Shown: piece after piece, positions 28,985 to 37,984 of the stretch | Numbering within the stretch: the first letter of the stretch is position 1 | How the letters are laid out: every line of letters begins with the position of its first letter | Assembly (NCBI GenBank): GCA_009777235.1 | Contig: WRMH01000001.1 | Span: 1 to 64,000 of the forward strand | Reading direction: 5' to 3' | Length of the DNA stretch: 64,000 nt | DNA from: Oscillospiraceae bacterium | GTDB lineage: Bacteria > Bacillota > Clostridia > Oscillospirales > Oscillospiraceae | Translations under genes and position numbers: made by a program | The notes under the pieces: model-generated | The model's input: the letters and a program-made list of their open reading frames with translations, nothing else | The model's database searches: none | What the model was told of the DNA's origin: nothing

Positions 28985-29617
28985 CTAATTTTTTACCGTA
29001 TTTTTAAGATATACGATTCCTTTTCTCGGTCCGGGTATAGCTCCCCTCACGGCTATTAAGTTGCGTTCGGGGTCAACCTTTACAATGTCAAGGTTTTGGA
29101 CGGTCACTTGCACATTGCCCATTTGACCGGCTCCCATTTTTCCCTTAAATATGCGCGACGGGTCGGTGCCTGATCCCATTGAACCGGCGTGGCGGTGCAC
29201 CGGGCCTCCGCCGTGTGAAGTGGCTGTCCTTCCCGCGCCGTGACGCTTGACGACTCCTTGATAGCCTTTGCCTCGTGATATTCCCGTTATGTCAATTTTA
29301 TCCCCTTCGGCAAAGATGCTTGCTTTAAGCTCGTCGCCGACATTTAATGCCGATATATCGTCGAGGCGAAACTCTTTGAGATATTTCTTTGCTCCGACCT
29401 TTGCCTTTTTGATATGACCAAGCTCCGGTTTTGTGAGCTTTCGTTCCTTAACATCGGTATAGCCGAGCTGTATCGCGTCATATCCGTCGCTTTCTACGGT
29501 TTTTTTATAAACGACGACACACGGGCCTGCCTCAATAACGGTGACCGGCACAACTTTGCTGTTTTCGTCAAATATTTGAGTCATACCGACTTTTTTTCCT
29601 ATGATCGCTTTGACCAT
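28985..29617 (-). CDS. rplC: 50S ribosomal protein L3
   Basis: This 210-residue protein begins KAIIGKKVGMTQIFDE and contains GISRGKGYQGVVKRH, the glutamine-methylation loop region GSMGSGTDPSRIFKGKMGAG and the end LIAVRGAIPGPRKGIV. L3 reaches the peptidyl transferase centre. It lies 39 bp after rpsJ. Confidence 0.98.
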   Translation of the reverse strand: MVKAIIGKKVGMTQIFDENSKVVPVTVIEAGPCVVVYKKTVESDGYDAIQLGYTDVKERKLTKPELGHIKKAKVGAKKYLKEFRLDDISALNVGDELKASIFAEGDKIDITGISRGKGYQGVVKRHGAGRTATSHGGGPVHRHAGSMGSGTDPSRIFKGKMGAGQMGNVQVTVQNLDIVKVDPERNLIAVRGAIPGPRKGIVYLKNTVKN

Positions 29618-29656
29618 TGTGTTTGTCCTCCGTTGCGGTTTAATCTATGGTTTCCT

Positions 29657-29968
29657 CTACAGCTTTATCTCGATCTCCACGCCTGCCGGCAGTTCAAGAG
29701 ACATAAGAGCTTCTACCGTTTTTTGAGTGGGACTGATTATATCAATCAGTCTCTTGTGTGTAAGGCGTTCAAATTGCTCTCTGGAGTCCTTATACTTATG
29801 CACCGCGGACAAAATCGTAATCACTTCTTTTTTTGTCGGCAGCGGTATCGGGCCTGATACCCTTGCATCCGTGCGTTTTGCGGTTTCAACGATTGTTGAA
29901 GCGGCCTGATCTATGAGCTGGTGGTCGTATGCTTTGAGTCTTATGCGGATCATCTTTTTCGATGCCAT
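29657..29968 (-). CDS. rpsJ: 30S ribosomal protein S10
   Basis: This 103-residue protein has the S10 signature [40 protein letters not shown] and [20 protein letters not shown]10 lies in the head of the 30S subunit and also acts with NusB in antitermination. It is the first gene of the cluster; GGAGG lies upstream of its ATG, and the promoter is about 150 bp further upstream. Confidence 0.98.
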   Translation of the reverse strand: MASKKMIRIRLKAYDHQLIDQAASTIVETAKRTDARVSGPIPLPTKKEVITILSAVHKYKDSREQFERLTHKRLIDIISPTQKTVEALMSLELPAGVEIEIKL

Positions 29969-30117
29969 TTTTTATCCTCCAAAAATTTCTGCACACCATG
30001 CCGTGCGTGTCATTCTTGCCGAAAGTTACCAGGTGGTGCCTGCAATCTCCCGGGGGTGCTGTGTTTTCGCCCTTTTTGCACGTCAGTTCTAAGCGCCCCA
30101 TTTCAAGACGCCACGAT

Positions 30118-30146
30118 AGAATACCAAACACGTAAGCACTTGTCAA
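30118..30146 (-). promoter_or_regulatory. Sigma-A promoter of the S10-spc-alpha cluster
   Basis: On the minus strand a perfect TTGACA (30146-30141) is followed by 17 bases and TATTCT (30123-30118). This predicts a leader of about 140 bases before rpsJ, long enough for autogenous control, though I could not assign an L4-binding structure. Confidence 0.85.
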
Positions 30147-30238
30147 GAACTATTTTTGAAATTTTGAAAAAATTTTGGGGGATTTTTGGCGAAATCTGAA
30201 TCGAGCCGCTGTAATGTTGCTGTAATTGACGAAAAGCA

Positions 30239-30265
30239 TTGCAAATTTCAAAGGTTTTGTATACA
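30239..30265 (+). promoter_or_regulatory. Possible promoter of hprK
   Basis: TTGCAA (30239-30244) and TATACA (30260-30265) are separated by 15 bases, shorter than ideal. The site lies 40 bp before the hprK start, in the divergent region with the S10 promoter. Support is weak. Confidence 0.35.
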
Positions 30266-30305
30266 CTAAGAGTTGCGGATAGTTTGAGACCGATAAGGGG
30301 GCATT

Positions 30306-31271
30306 ATGGAAAACAAGTACAGCTATAAGCTATCTAAGCTGACGGAAGACATTCCGGCGGAGATAATTTTCAAATCAACGGATTTTGACGACGTGCTTAT
30401 CTATACGGGAGACGTGCATCGCCCCGGCTTACAGCTTGCCGACTATTACGAGCATTTTGAGCCGACCCGCATACAGCTTATCGGGCAAATGGAGATGTCA
30501 TATATGCAAGGGTTGCCCAGACCGGAGCGGCTTCGCAAGTGGGAAGCCCTCATGAAGCATAAGATACCCGCGCTCATAATGTGCCACAGGGCGGACATCA
30601 CGAGCGCCATGCTTGAAGCTGCGGAAAAATATGATGTCACCATTCTTTGTACGCACACGCACACAACAGAAACAATGTCAAAGGTTATCCGTCTTGTAAA
30701 AAGAGAAATAGCTCCGCGCCTCACACAGCACGGCGTGTTGGTCGAGGTGTATGGCGTCGGGCTTTTGCTCGTCGGCGAGAGCGGCGTGGGCAAGAGCGAA
30801 ACAGCCATCGAGCTATTAAAACGCGGACACAGGCTCATCGCGGATGATGCCGTTGAGATAAAGGCCATTGACGTAAACGTTGTACAAGGTACCGCGCCCG
30901 ACCTTATACGGCATTATGTAGAGCTGAGAGGTCTTGGCGTTATAGATGTGCGTCAGATATTCGGTTCCGGCGCAATCAAGGATTATCAAAACGTCCATTT
31001 GGTGTGTAACATCGAGCTTTGGAAAGATGACGCAAAATACGACAGGCTCGGGGTGGAAGAAAAAACAATAGATATATTGGGCGTCAAAGTGCCTACGGTT
31101 ACGATCCCTGTTAAGCCCGGCCGCAATCTGGCGGTGATTTTGGAAGTGGCCGCAATGAATCAGCGGCAAAAATTCATGGGTCATAATGCCGCCGTCGAGT
31201 TTTCTAAGCAAATTGACAAGCATATGGACAATCAGCTCCTTGAAGCGGTCGCACTGGGGCACAATCAGTAA
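30306..31271 (+). CDS. hprK: HPr kinase/phosphorylase
   Basis: This 321-residue enzyme phosphorylates and dephosphorylates Ser46 of HPr, the central switch of carbon catabolite control in low-GC Gram-positive bacteria. The P loop (GESGVGKSE) lies at about residues 155-163 and the family signature (LRGLGVIDVRQIFGSGA) at about 205-221. The start has AAGGGGG upstream. It is followed by murB at 41 bp; the order hprK-murB-rapZ-whiA is common in Clostridia. Its presence implies that the glycan island downstream may be under CcpA/HPr control, although no cre site was identified. Confidence 0.97.
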   Translation: MENKYSYKLSKLTEDIPAEIIFKSTDFDDVLIYTGDVHRPGLQLADYYEHFEPTRIQLIGQMEMSYMQGLPRPERLRKWEALMKHKIPALIMCHRADITSAMLEAAEKYDVTILCTHTHTTETMSKVIRLVKREIAPRLTQHGVLVEVYGVGLLLVGESGVGKSETAIELLKRGHRLIADDAVEIKAIDVNVVQGTAPDLIRHYVELRGLGVIDVRQIFGSGAIKDYQNVHLVCNIELWKDDAKYDRLGVEEKTIDILGVKVPTVTIPVKPGRNLAVILEVAAMNQRQKFMGHNAAVEFSKQIDKHMDNQLLEAVALGHNQ

Positions 31272-31312
31272 GACCGTCCAAAACGCAATGGCTTGAAAGA
31301 AGAACATTAAGT

Positions 31313-32239
31313 ATGGATATGATAGCGCGGTTTTTAAAAAACGATTGCGGCATACTTCCGGGTCTCGAAGCGCGTTTTGACGAACCCATGAAAAATCATA
31401 CGACTTTCAGCATCGGCGGGCCTGTACGCGCCATGTATTTCCCGGACAGTACCGACACTGCGCAGCGGCTTTGCCAGATTTTGTCGGATTATGAAATAAC
31501 GCCGCTCATCATGGGTAACGGGTCTAATATTCTCGCAAGCGACGATTGCCTTGATATAGTCGTCATAAACACAAGAAATTTAAGGTCAATCAAACCCGGC
31601 GAGCCGAACGACGGCGAGACCTCTTTTATAACAGCCGAATCCGGCGTTCTTTTGTCCGAACTTGCCGTATATGCGAGAGAACGCGGCCTTACCGGGTTGG
31701 AGTTTGCGCACGGTATACCTGGCACATTGGGCGGAGCCGTCGTTATGAATGCCGGCGCGTATTGCGGAGAAATGAAAGACGTAGTCCGCAAAACATTTGC
31801 ATACGGCCACGGGCAAGGGATATATTCGATAGCGGGCAACAAACACGAATTTGCGTACCGCGGCAGTATTTTCACCCACAAACAAGATATTGTCCTCTCG
31901 TCCGTGATTGAGCTAAAAAATGGCGACAAAACGGCCATAGCAACTAAAATGGAAGAGCTTGCAGCCCACCGCGGCGCAAGTCAGCCGCTTGATAAATTCA
32001 GTGCCGGAAGTATTTTTAAACGCCCGGCAAATGGATACGCGGCGGAGCTTATCGAGCGGGCGGGACTCAAGGGATATTCCATAAGGGGGGCGCAGGTTTC
32101 GCCAAAACACGCCGGATTTATTGTAAACAACGGCAATGCCTCGTTTGATGATGTAATGGCTCTGATTGCGCATATACAGGAAGCGGTGAGCCGAGAGTTA
32201 AAAATCCAACTTGAGCTTGAGGTAAAAATCATTACTTAA
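31313..32239 (+). CDS. murB: UDP-N-acetylmuramate dehydrogenase
   Basis: This 308-residue flavoenzyme reduces UDP-GlcNAc-enolpyruvate to UDP-MurNAc in peptidoglycan synthesis. FAD-binding segments (PLIMGNGSNILASD, EFAHGIPGTLGGAVVMNAGAY) and the catalytic Ser region (FSAGSIFKRP) with the terminal GAQVSPKHAGFIVNNGNAS are visible. It is cytoplasmic and of normal length. It lies between hprK and rapZ. Confidence 0.96.
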   Translation: MDMIARFLKNDCGILPGLEARFDEPMKNHTTFSIGGPVRAMYFPDSTDTAQRLCQILSDYEITPLIMGNGSNILASDDCLDIVVINTRNLRSIKPGEPNDGETSFITAESGVLLSELAVYARERGLTGLEFAHGIPGTLGGAVVMNAGAYCGEMKDVVRKTFAYGHGQGIYSIAGNKHEFAYRGSIFTHKQDIVLSSVIELKNGDKTAIATKMEELAAHRGASQPLDKFSAGSIFKRPANGYAAELIERAGLKGYSIRGAQVSPKHAGFIVNNGNASFDDVMALIAHIQEAVSRELKIQLELEVKIIT

Positions 32240-32302
32240 TTTGCTCACGGAATTTTCATAACAGATAAAGACATATAAAGTCAGTAAGGAAGTGCGTGGT
32301 AC

Positions 32303-33166
32303 ATGGATATTGTTGTTATATCGGGTATATCGGGAGCGGGAAAAAGCCAAGTGGCGGCGGCTCTTGAGGATTTGGGATTTTACTGTGTGGATAATATGCC
32401 GCTTGCCATGATACCCAAGTTTGCCGAGCTGTGCTTTGCCACGCAAGGCAGATATGAACGTGTCGCCTTGGTTACGGATATCCGCGCAGTAAAAAGCGCC
32501 GATGAGCTGTTTATGACGCTCGATGAAATACGTGAGCTTGGATGCGCTCTAAAACTTTTGTTTATCGAAGCCGAAACAGAGACTATAGTGAGACGCTATA
32601 AAGAAACGCGGCGGCGCCATCCGCTCGATTTATCGGGAAGAGACCTCGAAAAAGCGGTTCTCCGCGAGGTAGAGCTGCTGGCTCCGATCAAAATCAAAGC
32701 CGATGAGGTCATTGACACCACGGGGCTGACGCTGAGTAAACTCCAGCGCCGCCTAAATAAACTGTTTCAAGGAGATGGCGAAGAGCAAAAAGCGCTTAAT
32801 GTTACGGTAAAGTCGTTTGGTTTCAAGCATGGGCTGCCGGTTGAGGCGGACATATTGTTTGATGTTCGCTTTATGCCAAATCCTTTTTACATACCGGAAT
32901 TAAAACCCAGAACAGGGCTTGACAATATTGTAAAAGATTACGTTTTCGGCTTTTCGCAAAGCAATGATTTTCTAAGTAAATTTAGCGAAATGCTGGATTT
33001 GCTGCTGCCTTATTTCATCGAGGAAGGGCGAAGATATTTTGTCGTTTGCCTTGGCTGCACCGGAGGCCGTCACAGGTCGCCCGCCATGGCCGAAGCTCTC
33101 ACCGAGTTTTTGAGCGAAAAGGGATATCCGGTAGATTGCATACACAGGGATATTGACAGAGACTGA
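32303..33166 (+). CDS. rapZ: RapZ-type RNase adapter / nucleotide-binding protein
   Basis: This 287-residue protein has a Walker A motif (GISGAGKSQ) at residues 8-16 and the family segments DNMPLAMIPKFAEL and LGCTGGRHRSPAMAEAL. In E. coli RapZ controls glucosamine-6-phosphate synthase through small RNA; in Gram-positive bacteria the family (YvcJ) is nucleotide-binding with a less clear role. It lies between murB and whiA, the conserved Gram-positive order. Confidence 0.95.
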   Translation: MDIVVISGISGAGKSQVAAALEDLGFYCVDNMPLAMIPKFAELCFATQGRYERVALVTDIRAVKSADELFMTLDEIRELGCALKLLFIEAETETIVRRYKETRRRHPLDLSGRDLEKAVLREVELLAPIKIKADEVIDTTGLTLSKLQRRLNKLFQGDGEEQKALNVTVKSFGFKHGLPVEADILFDVRFMPNPFYIPELKPRTGLDNIVKDYVFGFSQSNDFLSKFSEMLDLLLPYFIEEGRRYFVVCLGCTGGRHRSPAMAEALTEFLSEKGYPVDCIHRDIDRD

Positions 33167-33215
33167 CGCGAAAATAAGGGGCTTCGCCGCCCATTAAGCT
33201 GACCCGGAGTAAAAT

Positions 33216-34130
33216 ATGTCTTATTCATATTCGTACAATACGAAGATAGAGCTATGTAAGCTCCCGTGCGAGCGCGATTGCTGCGCCGCGGCGGAGGCTT
33301 ACGGAATGTTGTTGTTTGCCAATACATTCAGCAGGCGTGAAATAAGGATCATTACCGGAAATAAATCACTTGGCAAGCGTATCATAGACGTTTTCATGAT
33401 GGCTTTTAAGACGTCTTTTGATACCATGCCGGACGAAGAGCATATCGGCAAACAGCCGTATCTCATAAGCCGCCCGGAGAAAATAAGCCGTATCTTTGAA
33501 GCATACGGTTTTTCAAAGGATAATATGCTGGCTCACAATGTAAACCTTGGTATGCTTGAAGATGATTGCTGCCGTACAAGTTTTGTGCGCGGCGCGTTTT
33601 TGACCGGCGGAGCTGTGACCGACCCGGAAAAAAGATACCATCTTGAAATTGTGACGCCGCATTATAACGTGAGCCGTCAAACATTTTCGCTTCTGCTTGA
33701 TATGGCTTTGACGCCAAAAGAAGCGTCCCGCAGCGGGAACTATATCATCTATTTTAAGCAAAGCTCCGCTATCGAAGATTTTTTAACGCTTATCGGCGCC
33801 CCCGTCCACGCCATGAAATTGATGTCGGCAAAGATCGAAAAAGACATGATAAACACCGTAACCCGCAAGATAAATTGCGATAATGCAAATCTTGATAAAA
33901 TCGTTGACGCGGCAGACGCGCAAATCAAAGCGATTAAGCAAATCATGGCTGCGGGAGCTTTCGAAAAGCTAACGGAAAGACTTAAAGAAACGGCAAGGCT
34001 TCGCCTCGACAACCCCTCGCTTAGCATTTCGGAGCTTGCCGCTATTTCCGTTCCTGCCGTCACTAAATCTTGCATGAATCACAGAATGAGAAAATTTGTA
34101 GAAATTGCCTTGACATTTGACGGTTTATAG
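33216..34130 (+). CDS. whiA: WhiA-type DNA-binding protein
   Basis: This 304-residue protein combines a LAGLIDADG-like N-terminal domain (FVRGAFLTGGAVTDPEKRYHLE, about residues 125-146) with a C-terminal helix-turn-helix (LSISELAAISVPAVTKSCMNHRM, about 268-290). WhiA regulates sporulation in Streptomyces and cell division or chromosome segregation in Bacillus. It is the last gene of the hprK block; about 150 bp follow before the next gene. Confidence 0.96.
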   Translation: MSYSYSYNTKIELCKLPCERDCCAAAEAYGMLLFANTFSRREIRIITGNKSLGKRIIDVFMMAFKTSFDTMPDEEHIGKQPYLISRPEKISRIFEAYGFSKDNMLAHNVNLGMLEDDCCRTSFVRGAFLTGGAVTDPEKRYHLEIVTPHYNVSRQTFSLLLDMALTPKEASRSGNYIIYFKQSSAIEDFLTLIGAPVHAMKLMSAKIEKDMINTVTRKINCDNANLDKIVDAADAQIKAIKQIMAAGAFEKLTERLKETARLRLDNPSLSISELAAISVPAVTKSCMNHRMRKFVEIALTFDGL

Positions 34131-34281
34131 GCTAAAATGAGATTTTGGAGGGCTATCTGACGGTCATGAGTTTTGTAAAATATACCGGACGATGGTTTTC
34201 GCGAGATATTTAACGGCGTAGATTTTCTAATATATGCAAGACGCGGTTTTCGCAAAACGACGGTTTACAAGGAGGTAAGCT

Positions 34282-35190
34282 ATGAAAGTATCAGGAGGGT
34301 TTGGAAACCTAAATAACATCAACAATTTGTTTAGTACATTGCACCAAGGCAAGGTCGCGATGTACGCAAATAAGCTGTCCGGCAGCAAGGTTCTTTTTCC
34401 CGAAAATAAAGCTCCGGGAACTTCGGGAGCTTCAGGTCAGGGGTCGCTTAGTTCCGATGCCGTAGGGTATGTAAATGACATTAAAGCGGCAGCCGGAGAC
34501 CTAACCGCCGCCCTCAAAGATTTATCGGGTCCGGCGTTTAATCAGAATTCTTCTTCCACAGCGGCAAATGGCGCGGGAACAAATGAAGAAACAACAGGCG
34601 GTGCAGCCGTGAACGGCGCGGAAAATGGCGCAGCGGAAAATACCACTGCCACAGGCGGTGCAGCCGTGAACGGCGCAGAAAATAACGCGGCCACAAATAC
34701 CACTGCCACAACCGGAACGACGGCGGCAAATGGAGAAAAAACCGCGAGCCGGGCTATCAGCGCGGTAAACGACATGGTAAAGAGCTTCAACAGCCTCTTT
34801 AGCGCGGCGGTCGGCAACACCGGCGATCCCAAAGCGCAGAGCCTCGCCTCTCGCCTTATGAATGTCGGAAGCGCATACTCCAAATCACTTTCGGACATTG
34901 GTATTGGTTTTGACAGCAGCGGAAAAATGACCATAGACAGCGCTAAACTAAATAAAGCCGAGGAAAGCGGTAAACTGCAACAGTTCTTTACCGAAAACAG
35001 CGGCAAAAATTACGGTTTTACCGCTCAGCTTGGCAAATTGGCCGGCAATGTGTCAAACAATACTTCGATGTTCGTTTCAAATTCAATATGGGGCGACGGT
35101 GCGGGCAGTAGTTTCTCCTACAACGGCTTTGGTAACGCGCAGCAAATGAGCAATATGCGCGCCGGTTCGATATTTGACTTTTCATTTTAG
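34282..35190 (+). CDS. FliD-like, Asn/Ala/Thr-rich repeat protein
   Basis: This is a 302-residue protein of unknown function. It begins with a Gly/Asn-rich segment (residues 1-60). Residues about 88-160 are low-complexity, rich in Ala, Asn, Gly and Thr, with a 19-residue unit (TGGAAVNGAEN core) present twice. The C-terminal part, near residue 208, contains SLSDIGIGFDSSGKMTIDSA, which resembles the C-terminal region of the flagellar cap protein FliD. There is no signal peptide. No other flagellar gene is in the window. GGAGG precedes the start. Possible roles as a surface or flagellum-related structural protein are guesses. Confidence 0.6.
   Translation: MKVSGGFGNLNNINNLFSTLHQGKVAMYANKLSGSKVLFPENKAPGTSGASGQGSLSSDAVGYVNDIKAAAGDLTAALKDLSGPAFNQNSSSTAANGAGTNEETTGGAAVNGAENGAAENTTATGGAAVNGAENNAATNTTATTGTTAANGEKTASRAISAVNDMVKSFNSLFSAAVGNTGDPKAQSLASRLMNVGSAYSKSLSDIGIGFDSSGKMTIDSAKLNKAEESGKLQQFFTENSGKNYGFTAQLGKLAGNVSNNTSMFVSNSIWGDGAGSSFSYNGFGNAQQMSNMRAGSIFDFSF
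34594..34707. repeat. Two 57-bp tandem repeats in the FliD-like gene
   Basis: Two units of 57 bp start at 34594 and 34651 (first 25 bases identical: ACAGGCGGTGCAGCCGTGAA and following). Each encodes a 19-residue Ala/Asn/Gly/Thr-rich block in frame. Confidence 0.8.
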
Positions 35191-35233
35191 ATACGTTTTT
35201 AATTGAGCGACTATAGAGGCGTAGTTATAAGAA

Positions 35234-36172
35234 ATGCTAAGCGCGACGGATAATCTCTTGCCTATGGAAACTGTTATTTTGCGCGAGAATATATCGCTCC
35301 CCGCCAGAGTGCCCGATACACACAAGGGCGACTATGGGCGTGTGCTTGTCGTCGGCGGCAGCATCGGATATACGGGAACACCGGGTATTTCGGCAAGAGC
35401 CGCGACAAAGGCGGGTGCCGGTCTTGTGTACGTAGGTGTTCCGGAGTCCATTTATGAGATTGTGGCGGCTCGGCTCGACGAGGAAATGCCATTCCCGCTC
35501 CCCGCCAAAGACGGAAAGCTCCGCGCAAACGCGGCAAACGAGATTTTTTCCCGCGCCGGGATGTGTGATGTCTGTCTTATCGGGCCGGGTCTTGGCACAT
35601 CGGACGAGATAACCGAAATCGTCAGCGAGGCTATCCGCAATATCACGATTCCGCTTGTTTTGGACGCCGACGGCCTGAACGCGATTGCAAACAATACGGA
35701 CGTTCTCAGCCGGGCGGCCTGTCCGCTCATTCTCACGCCGCATCCGGGCGAGTTTGCGCGGCTTGGCGGCAAGCTCTCTTTCGATAAAAATATCGGGCCT
35801 GATGAAAAACACCGCGAGCGGCTGCGCGCCGCTTTGGATTTTGCGAAAAAATATGGCTGTGTGCTTGTGCTTAAAGGGTGGAAAACGATAATCGCTTTGC
35901 CTGACGGCGGCGCCTATGTAAACACAACGGGCAATCCGTGCATGGCAAAAGGCGGCTTTGGGGATGTGCTTGCCGGAATGATAGCCGCGCTTATAGGACA
36001 GGGCATCCCGATAGTTGACGCGGTCATCGCCGCCGTTTATTTGCACGGATTGGCAGGTGATATGTGCGCCGCCGCTTATGGCGAATATTCCGTCACGGCG
36101 ACCGACATTATAAATATGCTTCCCAACGCGTTTATCACTGTATTGCCTCCCGCGAATAAAGCTCGCCCGTAG
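35234..36172 (+). CDS. nnrD: ADP-dependent NAD(P)H-hydrate dehydratase
   Basis: This 312-residue enzyme repairs damaged NAD(P)HX using ADP. It has the family motifs YGRVLVVGGSIGYTGTPGIS, IGPGLGTSDE, PLVLDADGLNAI, LTPHPGEFARL and the nucleotide site GNPCMAKGGFGDVLAGMI. It is the dehydratase domain only; the epimerase (NnrE) domain often fused to it is absent. It is cytoplasmic. It ends 43 bp before tRNA-Arg, at the left edge of the island. Confidence 0.95.
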   Translation: MLSATDNLLPMETVILRENISLPARVPDTHKGDYGRVLVVGGSIGYTGTPGISARAATKAGAGLVYVGVPESIYEIVAARLDEEMPFPLPAKDGKLRANAANEIFSRAGMCDVCLIGPGLGTSDEITEIVSEAIRNITIPLVLDADGLNAIANNTDVLSRAACPLILTPHPGEFARLGGKLSFDKNIGPDEKHRERLRAALDFAKKYGCVLVLKGWKTIIALPDGGAYVNTTGNPCMAKGGFGDVLAGMIAALIGQGIPIVDAVIAAVYLHGLAGDMCAAAYGEYSVTATDIINMLPNAFITVLPPANKARP

Positions 36173-36215
36173 CCGGGCTCGCGGCCGGGAGATGAAACAA
36201 AAATATAAATAATGC

Positions 36216-36290
36216 GCCCCCGTAGTTAAATGGATATAATAGTTCCCTCCTAAGGAATAGTTGTGCGTTCGATTCGCGCCGGGGGTGCCA
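36216..36290 (+). tRNA. tRNA-Arg, anticodon CCU
   Basis: A complete 75-base cloverleaf with encoded CCA can be folded. The acceptor GCCCCCG (36216-36222) pairs with CGGGGGT with a G-T first pair. The D stem is GTTA/TAAT. The anticodon stem GTTCC/GGAAT encloses the loop CTCCTAA, with the anticodon CCT at 36249-36251. The T stem GTGCG/CGCGC encloses TTCGATT. Its 3' 44 bases are repeated at 62761, making it the attachment site of the island. Confidence 0.95.
36247..36290. repeat. Left copy of the 44-bp att-like direct repeat (attL)
   Basis: It runs from the first base of the anticodon loop of tRNA-Arg to the CCA end and is identical to 62761-62804. The flanking bases differ on both sides. Tyrosine integrases typically recombine in this part of tRNA genes. 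Confidence 0.85.
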
Positions 36291-36324
36291 GTAAACCCGG
36301 TCGGGACAAGGTTTTCCGGCTTCC

Positions 36325-36363
36325 ATGCAACCTTACAGGCGATGATTGTAAGGTTGCATTTTT
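36325..36363 (+). terminator. Intrinsic terminator after tRNA-Arg
   Basis: A perfect 13-bp stem (ATGCAACCTTACA at 36325-36337 and its complement at 36347-36359) with a 9-base loop is followed by TTTT. It lies inside the island, 35 bp after the tRNA. The stretch 36364-36535 shows no further gene. Confidence 0.85.
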
Positions 36364-36535
36364 CTGTTAATTTCCACTTCCATCGTCAACCTTCAAGTGT
36401 CGGAATCTTTTGATTACAGTTAGAGGTGTCATTCATGCCTACGTACCCCTTGTCAGCTTGCGGATATGAATTGGTTCCAAACCGTCGTCCCACAAATGCC
36501 CTATATCTGAAAACCACAAAACCACTATAAATTAT

Positions 36536-37984
36536 CTATTCTATTCCGGTTCCGTTGATCTGTCCGTCCGAGCGCAAACTTTTTCTCAAACCATCACCCG
36601 TCGCTAACGCAAACGATTCCAAACTCGCATTCCCATCGCCTTTATACATAAAATACAGCGCGTGTACACCGTCCGGGATGATGATGTCAGATGAAAACTC
36701 CGTCCAAATATTTGTGCCTTCAACGGCAATGCTTCCTAAAGGCGCGCCATCCGGCGCCGTCCTCAACTCGAACGCTCCGTTGCAGTACGCGCGCGTTTTT
36801 ATCGACACCCTGTGGATACCCTTGCAGTCAAAATACTTGAACCCAATCGCCGTGCCGTCCGTTATGCCGGCGATATAGCCTTGCTCCTCGTCGCCGTCCC
36901 TGCCGTCCTGCGTGATTTTAGCGGTCAGTTCGCTGCTTCCGTCCGTTTGAAACAGGTTACACGCTATATACGCCGGATATTCACCTTTGCCCTCAAGGGG
37001 GTACTTACCGCCGCCCATCGAGGTCATTTCAACCTGCTTTATTGTGCCGTCCGCTTTAATTTCGATAGGTTCTATACAGCCCTGACGGGAGAACCATGTC
37101 CCATTGGTCTGCCTGTGATAGAAAATATACCATTGGCCGTTTATTTCCACAATGCTGCCGTGATTGTTTCCGTCGGGATATATACGCTTATCTGCGGGTT
37201 TATACGAATCTATGTGAAAATCACAGTTACTTACAATCACACCGCCGTATTCAAAGCCTTTGGTCGGATGCTTGCTCGTCGCGTAACACAGCTCGTGCAT
37301 AGCCACGGAGGAATATACGAAATAATAAGTATCACCGCGCTTTCGGATGGACGCGGCCTCAAAATACTCAAAGCCCTCAAAGGAGGTGCCTTTGCCGTAA
37401 CTCCCGCTGGGCACGACAAACACCGGAGCTTCGCGCACGGTCAGCATATCCGGCTCCAACACCGTCGCCATGGCGCCCTTTCTTGTTTTATCGTGACCCC
37501 AGCAAAAACCTGTGTAGAGATATGTTCTATCTCCTTCGGTCAATACGCCCGGGTCGAATTGCGGCTCATCGCCCTCGCGCTCACCTAGGCGTGTCCCGTC
37601 CGGGTAGCGGACATATCCATAGAACTCATACTTACCTGCCGGCACATCGCATACTGCGACAGAGATGACCGAAACCTTATCCAGCACATAATAAAGATAA
37701 TACCGCCCGTCAGAGCCGACGGTCACATCGGGGGCGTACAAGCACATTCTGCCGTCCGCATTCAGCGGGTCGTCCGTCTTCCTATAAAGCACCCCTTCAT
37801 ATCGCCAATCGCTCAAGTCGTCTACGGGTGCAGACCAGCACACATAATCATTCAGGCAAAACACATACCCGTTAAAGCGATCATGTGAGCCATAGATATA
37901 CACCCTGTCGCCAAAGACATAAGGTTCACCGTCGGGGATGTATTCCCATGACGGAAGGTAAGGGTTGAAGCACTGCTTTTTCAT
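36536..37984 (-). CDS. GH43 glycosidase with C-terminal CBM6-like domain
   Basis: This 482-residue protein has a five-bladed GH43 catalytic domain (about residues 10-330). Characteristic segments are GDRVYIYGSHD, LYAPDVTVGSDGRYYLYY (pKa-modulating Asp) and FEYFEAASIRKRGDTYYFVYSS (acid Glu). NNHGSIVEINGQWYIFYHRQ contributes the His. A CBM6-like domain follows (about 345-465: IIIPDGVHALYFMYKGDGNASLESFALA). GH43 enzymes are mostly alpha-L-arabinofuranosidases, beta-xylosidases or arabinanases; the exact activity cannot be read. There is no signal peptide, so it should act on imported oligosaccharides. It is the last gene of the transport operon and overlaps the esterase by 4 bp. Confidence 0.88.
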   Translation of the reverse strand: MKKQCFNPYLPSWEYIPDGEPYVFGDRVYIYGSHDRFNGYVFCLNDYVCWSAPVDDLSDWRYEGVLYRKTDDPLNADGRMCLYAPDVTVGSDGRYYLYYVLDKVSVISVAVCDVPAGKYEFYGYVRYPDGTRLGEREGDEPQFDPGVLTEGDRTYLYTGFCWGHDKTRKGAMATVLEPDMLTVREAPVFVVPSGSYGKGTSFEGFEYFEAASIRKRGDTYYFVYSSVAMHELCYATSKHPTKGFEYGGVIVSNCDFHIDSYKPADKRIYPDGNNHGSIVEINGQWYIFYHRQTNGTWFSRQGCIEPIEIKADGTIKQVEMTSMGGGKYPLEGKGEYPAYIACNLFQTDGSSELTAKITQDGRDGDEEQGYIAGITDGTAIGFKYFDCKGIHRVSIKTRAYCNGAFELRTAPDGAPLGSIAVEGTNIWTEFSSDIIIPDGVHALYFMYKGDGNASLESFALATGDGLRKSLRSDGQINGTGIE

